A stretch of 11,314 bases of DNA from an uncultured Erysipelotrichaceae bacterium (GTDB taxonomy: Bacteria; Bacillota_I; Bacilli_A; Acholeplasmatales; Anaeroplasmataceae): assembly GCA_902796895.1 (NCBI GenBank), contig CADBQV010000219.1:1-11314 (forward strand), given 5' to 3'. The notes under the pieces are model-generated. The model did not search any database and was not told the DNA's origin. It saw only the letters and a list, made by a program, of their open reading frames with translations. Position numbers and translations under genes: made by a program. This document shows, one piece after another, positions 6,767 to 11,314 of this stretch (its first letter is position 1; the number at the start of each line of letters is the position of its first letter).

Positions 6767-8201
6767 GGATTTAAAGAAAATATTAGATATTGGTATATCC
6801 TTATCTAGTGAAAAGAATTCAAAAAAGCTTTTATCTAAAATCTTAAATTTCAGTATGGAAATATCTAATTGTGATGCAGCAACACTTTATTTACTTAAAG
6901 ATGATAATTTGTATTTTACCTTAATGCGTACTAAATCATTAAATATATCAAAGGGCTTTGATGATGAAATAAATTTACCTCCGGTAAATATTAATGCTAA
7001 ATCTGTAGCTGCAATAGCAGCAAAAGAAAAAAGAATTATCAATATTAAAGATGTATATAATGATAAAAAATATGATTTAGAAGGACCTAAAAAATATGAT
7101 TCATTAACAGGATATCATACTAAAAGTATGTTAGTATTTCCTTTAATGAATAAGGATGATGATATTTTAGGTGTTATGCAATTAATTAATGCATGTGATA
7201 ATAACTTAAAAATAACATCATTTAGAAAAAATATAGTAGAAGTTATTTATTCACTTGCATCTATGACATCTATTTTACTTTTAAATGATAAATTATATGA
7301 AGAAATTAATACACTACTTGATTCGTTTGTAAATGCGATGGTTAGTGCGATTGATCAAAGAACTCCATATAATGCATTCCATAGTATTAATGTAAAAAGA
7401 TTATCAGTTAATTTTTGTTATTATCTAAATGACTTTAATTTAGCAAAAATAAAAGAAAATGATATTGAAGAATTAAAAATGGCATCAATGCTTCATGATA
7501 TAGGAAAAATAATTATTCCTATTGAGGTATTAAATAAAGCGAATCGTTTTGAAAATAAAATTGATAAGATGTTATTAAGATATAATTTAATATTATCTGA
7601 AATTAAAAATAATTATTTAGAGAATAAAATAGATTTAAATAAATATAATGAATTATATAATAATGTTATTGATGCGAAAGAATTTATTATAGAATTAAAT
7701 AATAAAACATTTTTAACAGATGATGATATTAAAAAACTAGATATTATTAAAGAATATAAATTTAATACAGCATTTGGTGAATTTAAAATAATTGAAGATG
7801 ATGAATTAGATGATGCATATATTAAAAAAGGCACTCTTACAAATGAAGAAAGATTAATAATTGAAAAGCATGCTTATTATACTCATGAAATTTTAAAAGA
7901 AATTTCATTTGGTAAAAAATATTCTCATGTCTTAGATATTGCATCTAACCATCATGAATTTTTAAATGGTAGTGGTTATCCTAATCATTTAACAGCTAAG
8001 GATTTAAATATATTAAATAGAATTATAACTATAATGGATGTATATGAATCCCTAACTTCTAAGGATAGACCATATAAAAAGCCAATGCCAAAGGAAAAGG
8101 CATATAGTATATTAGAAGAAATGGCATCCTTTGGTAAGCTTGATAAAACTTTAGTTTCTTATATGAAGGATTTTATCAATTCTAAATATGAAATAAATTA
8201 G
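6753..8201 (+). CDS. GAF domain + HD-GYP phosphohydrolase (putative cyclic dinucleotide phosphodiesterase)
   Basis: Probable cytoplasmic signalling phosphodiesterase of 482 residues. A GAF domain covers about 23-175 (ending in MLVFPLMNKDDDILGVMQLIN-type strands), with a short helical linker to about 190. The HD-GYP core follows: H210, the HD pair H248/D249 in MLHDIGK with K252, the LTNEER segment and H373, the pair H400/H401 in NHHE, GSGYP at 406-410, and DRPYKKP at 438-444. These residues match active HD-GYP enzymes, whose usual substrate is c-di-GMP. A helix-rich insertion of about 95 residues (roughly 265-358) lies between the HD motif and LTNEER; I recall a similar spacer in some HD phosphohydrolases from other phyla. 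No membrane helix is seen. The ATG at 6753 is preferred over 6759 because GAAGG (6739-6743) is 9 bases upstream of it. The substrate could also be another cyclic nucleotide. Confidence 0.88.
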   Translation: MIMSKDLKKILDIGISLSSEKNSKKLLSKILNFSMEISNCDAATLYLLKDDNLYFTLMRTKSLNISKGFDDEINLPPVNINAKSVAAIAAKEKRIINIKDVYNDKKYDLEGPKKYDSLTGYHTKSMLVFPLMNKDDDILGVMQLINACDNNLKITSFRKNIVEVIYSLASMTSILLLNDKLYEEINTLLDSFVNAMVSAIDQRTPYNAFHSINVKRLSVNFCYYLNDFNLAKIKENDIEELKMASMLHDIGKIIIPIEVLNKANRFENKIDKMLLRYNLILSEIKNNYLENKIDLNKYNELYNNVIDAKEFIIELNNKTFLTDDDIKKLDIIKEYKFNTAFGEFKIIEDDELDDAYIKKGTLTNEERLIIEKHAYYTHEILKEISFGKKYSHVLDIASNHHEFLNGSGYPNHLTAKDLNILNRIITIMDVYESLTSKDRPYKKPMPKEKAYSILEEMASFGKLDKTLVSYMKDFINSKYEIN

Positions 8202-8206
8202 GTGAT
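8200..8206 (+). promoter_or_regulatory. Ribosome binding site supporting a GTG start
   Basis: AGGTGAT, a good match to the anti-SD, overlaps the TAG stop of the HD-GYP gene and sits just before GTG at 8210. The next in-frame ATG would remove about 34 residues and has no comparable SD, so the GTG is taken as the start. Confidence 0.75.
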
Positions 8207-8209
8207 ATA

Positions 8210-9289
8210 GTGGCCAGTAAAAAAAAGAAAAATAAAATAATTGTCAATGAACGTGAAATTGAATTATTAAATAAATATTACGAAGTAGATAATAAAAAAA
8301 GAATAACTACAATGCCACTTCATTATGATAAGGCAAGTGATTTAATTAATAATAAAATCATATCAAAGGATAATTATTTATTTGATTATGAGGAATTATC
8401 AAATATAAATGAAATGATTAAAAGAATTCCTATTATGTATAAAATAAATATTAATTTTCAAATTGATGATTATGAAGATTATGAACCAGAAAAATTAATG
8501 AGTGGCTTTAATGATGCTTTAGAATTAAATCAATATAATTTATTTAGAGAAAAAAGATTTAAATTCTTTAAAGCAGGAATATTACTTGCTATTGGTATAT
8601 TAGTTTTATTCATTGCAGTATTCGCTAAATTAAATAATTGGTTTTCAAGTCAAGACGAAACAGTTGCCTATGAAGTATTTGACATTATAGGCTGGGTATT
8701 TATCTGGGAGATGGTTACAGTAGCTTTTTTAACTCCATCTGAATTATTAGTTAATAGTACGATATTTAAATTAAGAGTTTTAGATGTTAAATTTTTAGAT
8801 AGTGAAAATAATATAGTAATAGAAGAATCACTTAAAGATTTATCTAAAAAATGGCGAACAGAAAGAAAGATTGAATTCTTTTCTAAATGGGCTTTGCTCA
8901 TTTCAGGTATTTCGTTTTTGGTAATGGGATCTTTAAATATCGTTGTAAATTTTTCAAATATTCCTTTTTATTTAGAAGGAATAGAAAAAGAAAGTCAAGC
9001 TTATATTGTTATAATTGTTATTTTACTTGATTTTTTAGTTTCTATATTAGAAATATTAGGTGGTATAGCTGCATTATTTAGATATAATGGTAGAATTTCA
9101 TTAACTAAAATATCTATTGTATTTTCTATACTTATATCATTATTATCTATCGTTTTGTTTTATGCATATGTTTCAGATATTTCAAAAGCATTCCAAGCAT
9201 TTGCCCCACTTTTAATTTCTATATTATATATTTCAGGTTTAATTACTAATCAACATATCTATAAAATTAGAAATAAGGATTATGAATAA
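8210..9289 (+). CDS. Six-helix membrane protein of unknown function
   Basis: I cannot assign a function. The 359-residue protein starts at GTG (see the SD at 8200-8206). The N-terminal 120 residues are hydrophilic and probably cytoplasmic: a basic KKKKNK start, then a stretch with NEREIELLNKYYEVD and an acidic DDYEDYEPEK segment. Six hydrophobic helices follow at about 122-140, 156-177, 225-248, 263-291, 299-321 and 328-346. Between TM2 and TM3 is a loop of roughly 45 residues carrying basic and acidic patches. The segment FDIIGWVFIWEMVTVAFL (TM2), followed by TPSELLVNS, resembles a conserved block I loosely remember from uncharacterised bacterial proteins. It is the last gene of the long operon, 8 bases after the HD-GYP gene, so a link to cyclic nucleotide signalling is possible but unproven. 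No transporter or enzyme motif is visible. Confidence 0.75.
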   Translation: MASKKKKNKIIVNEREIELLNKYYEVDNKKRITTMPLHYDKASDLINNKIISKDNYLFDYEELSNINEMIKRIPIMYKININFQIDDYEDYEPEKLMSGFNDALELNQYNLFREKRFKFFKAGILLAIGILVLFIAVFAKLNNWFSSQDETVAYEVFDIIGWVFIWEMVTVAFLTPSELLVNSTIFKLRVLDVKFLDSENNIVIEESLKDLSKKWRTERKIEFFSKWALLISGISFLVMGSLNIVVNFSNIPFYLEGIEKESQAYIVIIVILLDFLVSILEILGGIAALFRYNGRISLTKISIVFSILISLLSIVLFYAYVSDISKAFQAFAPLLISILYISGLITNQHIYKIRNKDYE

Positions 9290-9300
9290 TTAATCTAATA

Positions 9301-9329
9301 TTGACTTTAATAAAATTAAATTATAAAAT
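9301..9329 (+). promoter_or_regulatory. Sigma-A-type promoter for the GNAT-valS operon
   Basis: TTGACT (9301-9306, 5/6 to TTGACA), a 17-base spacer, then TAAAAT (9324-9329, 5/6 to TATAAT). Transcription would begin near 9336, just before the first conserved T-box leader bases. TATAAA at 9322 is an alternative -10 with a 15-base spacer. AT-rich sequence makes chance -10 boxes common, but the position relative to the T-box is right. Confidence 0.65.
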
Positions 9330-9534
9330 ACTTATATGCGATGAAGCAAAGGAGTAAAAATAATTTATTATTTTAGAGAGAATACGTTAGGTGAAAGTAT
9401 TTATAATATTATTTTGAAGGTAGTTGTGGAGCAAATTAAGTGAAACTAAGTAATTTAATTCGTATATCTGCGTTAAAGATAAATTAAGTGCTATACATTA
9501 TTGTATAGAATTAAGGTGGTACCGCGGTTTATTC

Positions 9535-9567
9535 GTCCTTTAAATTTATTTTAAAGGACTTTTTTTT
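9535..9567 (+). terminator. Intrinsic terminator of the T-box attenuator
   Basis: A perfect 10-bp stem GTCCTTTAAA / TTTAAAGGAC (9535-9544 / 9550-9559), with a 5-base loop TTTAT, is followed by eight T residues (9560-9567). Its 5' arm shares CGTCCTT (9534-9540) with the antiterminator, so the two structures exclude each other. The next gene starts at the base right after the T run, which is unusually tight. The same hairpin could also end read-through transcripts from the upstream operon, for which no other terminator is visible. Confidence 0.93.
9553..9558 (+). promoter_or_regulatory. GNAT gene ribosome binding site inside the terminator stem
   Basis: AAAGGA in the 3' arm of the terminator hairpin lies 9 bases before the ATG at 9568; no other SD is possible between the hairpin and the start. 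When the hairpin forms, this site is paired; in the antiterminated form it is free. Translation and transcription control are thus physically linked. Confidence 0.6.
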
Positions 9568-10128
9568 ATGAGATTAAAATGTGATGACATATTAATAAGA
9601 GATGTTACCTTTAATGATGCTGATGATTTTTATGAATATGCTAAATCAGAAGATGTAGGTCCTAACGCCGGTTGGAAGCCGATACCATCTTTAGAAATCG
9701 CAAGAAGAATTATCTCATCATATATATTATCAAAAGATGTATTTGCGATTGAATATATTCCTGATAAAAAAATGATTGGTACAATGTCTATTTATAATTA
9801 TGGTGTAAGAAAATATAATAAGATGCGCCAAATTGGCTTTAGCTTGTCTAAAGATTATTGGAATAGAGGAATAATGACTAAAGCACTTAAAATGGTGATT
9901 GATTATTTATTTTTAGAAACTGATTGTGAAATTATTGAAATAGGTCATCATGTAGATAATTTTAGGAGTAAACGGGTCATTGAAAAATGTGGATTTTTAT
10001 ATGACGGTAGATTTTCTAAATATAAGGTTTTATATGATGGAAGATTAATAGATGCAGATTTTTATTCAATGACTAAAGAGGATTATGAAAGGATTAAAAG
10101 ATATGAAAGAATTAAAAGCGAAATATGA
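9568..10128 (+). CDS. GNAT-family N-acetyltransferase (RimJ/RimL-like)
   Basis: Predicted acetyl-CoA-dependent N-acetyltransferase of 186 residues, cytoplasmic. It shows the Acetyltransf_3 layout: N-terminal [21 protein letters not shown], then [20 protein letters not shown] (30-49), motif A at about 89-107 ([19 protein letters not shown], with the acetyl-CoA pyrophosphate loop WNRGIM), and motif [14 protein letters not shown] (131-143). The substrate cannot be inferred; ribosomal protein N-termini, antibiotics or amino-acid-like metabolites are all possible for this family. The gene lies between the valine T-box and valS, and overlaps valS by 26 bases, so its expression should follow tRNA-Val charging. 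The C-terminal tail is Lys/Arg-rich with a repeated YERIK motif (173-177 and 179-183), and this DNA also encodes the valS SD and start. It starts directly after the terminator T run. Confidence 0.9.
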   Translation: MRLKCDDILIRDVTFNDADDFYEYAKSEDVGPNAGWKPIPSLEIARRIISSYILSKDVFAIEYIPDKKMIGTMSIYNYGVRKYNKMRQIGFSLSKDYWNRGIMTKALKMVIDYLFLETDCEIIEIGHHVDNFRSKRVIEKCGFLYDGRFSKYKVLYDGRLIDADFYSMTKEDYERIKRYERIKSEI

Positions 10129-11314
10129 TTTTAAAGAAGTAGAAAATGGTAAATATGATTTCTGGTTGAAGGGTGGATTCTTTGAAGCTGGTGATTTATC
10201 TAAAGAACCATTTACAATAGTTATTCCACCACCAAATGTTACTGGTAAATTACATTTAGGTCATTCATGGGATACTACATTACAAGATATAATTATAAGA
10301 AGAAAAAGAATGCAAGGATATGATGCCTTATGGCTTCCTGGTATGGATCATGCTGGTATTGCAACACAAGCTAAGGTTGATCAAAAATTAAAGGAACAAG
10401 GCATATCTAGATATGATTTAGGAAGAGAAGGCTTCTTAAAGGAAGCATGGAAATGGAAAGAAGAATATGCTAAAACTATCCATGCACAGTGGGCAGCTTT
10501 AGGCTTATCACTTGATTATACTAAAGAAAGATTTACATTAGATGAGGGCTTAAATAAGGCTGTTAATCATGTATTTATAACTTTATATAATAAAGGATTA
10601 TTATATCAAGGTGAAAGAATAATTAACTGGGACCCTGAGGCTAAAACTGCTTTATCTAATATTGAAGTTGAACATAAAGATATTAAGGGTGCATTTTATT
10701 ATTTTAAATATCCATTTGTTGATGGTAATGGTACTGATGGTGTAATAATTGCTACAACAAGACCTGAAACTATGTTTGCTGACCAAGCAATAATGGTTAA
10801 TCCAAATGATGAAAGATATAAAGATATTATTGGTAAAAAGGTATATATTCCTGGTACTAATATTGAAATTCCTGTTATTGCAGATGAATATGTAGATATT
10901 GAATTTGGTACAGGCTGTGTTAAGGTTACACCTGCACATGACCCTAATGACTTTGAAGTTGGTAAAAGACATAATTTAAAGATGCCTTTATGTATGAATG
11001 ATGATGGTACTATGAATGAAATGGCAGGAATTTATAATGGCCAAGATAGATTTTTGTGTCGTGAAAATCTAATTAAGGATTTAAAAGAAAAGGGTCTTTT
11101 CATTAAAACTGAAGAAATCATTCACTCAGTAGGTCATAGTGAAAGAACAGGCGTAGTAGTTGAACCTAGATTATCTAAGCAATGGTTTGTTAAAATGAGA
11201 CCTCTTGCTGATAGAGTTTTAGCTTATCAAAAAGATAAAGAAAAGAAAGTTAAGTTTGTTCCAGCAAGATATGAAAAAACAATGAACCATTGGATGGAAA
11301 TCACTGATGATTGG
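10103..11314 (+). CDS. valS: Valyl-tRNA synthetase, N-terminal part (3' end outside window)
   Basis: Class I aminoacyl-tRNA synthetase that charges tRNA-Val. The first 404 residues are present with no stop before the window edge; the full enzyme is usually about 880. The protein starts [14 protein letters not shown], a normal ValS N-terminus. [13 protein letters not shown] (42-54) contains the HIGH-type motif HLGH (51-54). [11 protein letters not shown] (175-185) is typical of ValS. The CP1 editing domain shows TTRPETM (218-224) and [15 protein letters not shown] (269-283), with the conserved Asp at 280 that discriminates against misacylated Thr. [10 protein letters not shown] (356-365) follows. 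The KMSKS motif and anticodon-binding domain lie off the edge. The ATG overlaps the GNAT gene by 26 bases, with AAAGG 10 bases upstream (10088-10092). Control by the upstream T-box is expected. Confidence 0.97.
   Translation, partial: MKELKAKYDFKEVENGKYDFWLKGGFFEAGDLSKEPFTIVIPPPNVTGKLHLGHSWDTTLQDIIIRRKRMQGYDALWLPGMDHAGIATQAKVDQKLKEQGISRYDLGREGFLKEAWKWKEEYAKTIHAQWAALGLSLDYTKERFTLDEGLNKAVNHVFITLYNKGLLYQGERIINWDPEAKTALSNIEVEHKDIKGAFYYFKYPFVDGNGTDGVIIATTRPETMFADQAIMVNPNDERYKDIIGKKVYIPGTNIEIPVIADEYVDIEFGTGCVKVTPAHDPNDFEVGKRHNLKMPLCMNDDGTMNEMAGIYNGQDRFLCRENLIKDLKEKGLFIKTEEIIHSVGHSERTGVVVEPRLSKQWFVKMRPLADRVLAYQKDKEKKVKFVPARYEKTMNHWMEITDDW

Larger units (their letters stand above)
9336..9567 (+). promoter_or_regulatory. 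T-box riboswitch leader, predicted valine (GTA) specifier
   Basis: This tRNA-sensing leader lets transcription continue when uncharged tRNA pairs with it. Stem I begins with GCGATGAAG (from 9338) and the AGTA of the specifier-loop 5' strand (9353-9356). AAAATAAT (9357-9364) pairs with ATTATTTT (9408-9415). The distal stem AATAC/GTATT (9381-9385/9397-9401) closes a GGTGAAA-type loop. The specifier is read as GTA at 9420-9422, six bases before the conserved GAGC (9429-9432), the same spacing as in B. subtilis glyQS. Stem III is CTATACA/TGTATAG (9491-9497/9502-9508). The T-box AAGGTGGTACCGCGG is at 9513-9527. Antiterminator pairing is AAGG (9513-9516) with CCTT (9537-9540), leaving TGGT (9517-9520) as the bulge that meets the tRNA NCCA end. 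A valine specifier fits the downstream valS. Confidence 0.93.

Noticed and set aside
4315..9289. A cyclic-nucleotide anti-phage (CBASS/Pycsar-like) defence system
   Set aside because: The cyclase is a membrane CHASE2 class III enzyme with a sensor, not a Pycsar cyclase with a nearby toxic effector, and the neighbours show no effector domain such as a TIR, nuclease or pore-forming module tied to a cyclic nucleotide receptor.
9290..9335. A terminator right after the last gene of the long operon
   Set aside because: Only an AT-only weak inverted repeat (TTTAAT with ATTAAA) is present, with no T tract, so I did not call one.
9417..9422. GAA or GGT as the T-box specifier codon
   Set aside because: Both are near GTA, but the six-base distance to GAGC and the downstream valS favour GTA. 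A covariance fold would settle it.
10652..10972. Open frame of 106 codons on the - strand
   Set aside because: It is antisense to the well-supported valS editing domain, is Ile/Asn/Cys-rich without any motif, and has no SD context; it is a by-product of AT-rich codons.
1..11314. A Mycoplasma-type genetic code, given the AT-richness
   Set aside because: TGA ends two clear genes and never occurs inside the real frames, where Trp is TGG.

Overview
The window is a very AT-rich, gene-dense stretch in which all twelve coding regions lie on the + strand. TGA acts as a stop (it ends ybeY and the acetyltransferase gene) and Trp is TGG, so this is the standard bacterial code and not the Mycoplasma code. 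Shine-Dalgarno (SD) sequences of the AAAGG / GAGGT / AGGTGAT type, a T-box riboswitch and the gene order ybeY-cdd-era-recO point to a low-GC Firmicute. A Bacilli/Erysipelotrichia-like or non-wall-less Mollicutes-related gut lineage is my guess. The taxon is an inference; no rRNA or tRNA gene is present.

Region 1 (1-1928): the 3' part of a long open frame that enters from the left edge and that I do not recognise, then a HAD-superfamily phosphatase. Region 2 (1918-4313): a compact housekeeping block of ybeY (rRNA maturation), cdd (cytidine salvage), era (30S assembly GTPase) and recO (recombination repair), with overlapping or nearly abutting genes. The usual dgkA between ybeY and cdd is absent, and the position usually held by phoH is taken by the HAD gene. 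Region 3 (4315-9289): a signalling-flavoured block joined to recO with no gap. It encodes a membrane-bound class III adenylate cyclase with a CHASE2-like sensor, a metal-binding TIM-barrel protein of the sugar phosphate isomerase/AP endonuclease 2 superfamily, a GAF + HD-GYP phosphodiesterase-like protein, and a six-helix membrane protein of unknown function. Everything from position 1 to 9289 reads as one co-directional operon, with no visible terminator or promoter inside it.

Region 4 (9290-11314): a sigma-A-type promoter, then a complete T-box leader with a probable GTA (valine) specifier, Stem III, antiterminator and a strong intrinsic terminator. It controls a GNAT acetyltransferase gene and then valS (valyl-tRNA synthetase, N-terminal 404 residues, running off the right edge). 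The acetyltransferase sits between the valine sensor and valS, so it should be induced by valine starvation. Its SD is inside the terminator stem.

The parts most worth a second look are the cAMP/HD-GYP signalling block fused to the era-recO operon, and the acetyltransferase captured in the valine T-box operon. I found no CRISPR array, insertion sequence, phage gene or recognisable defence system.
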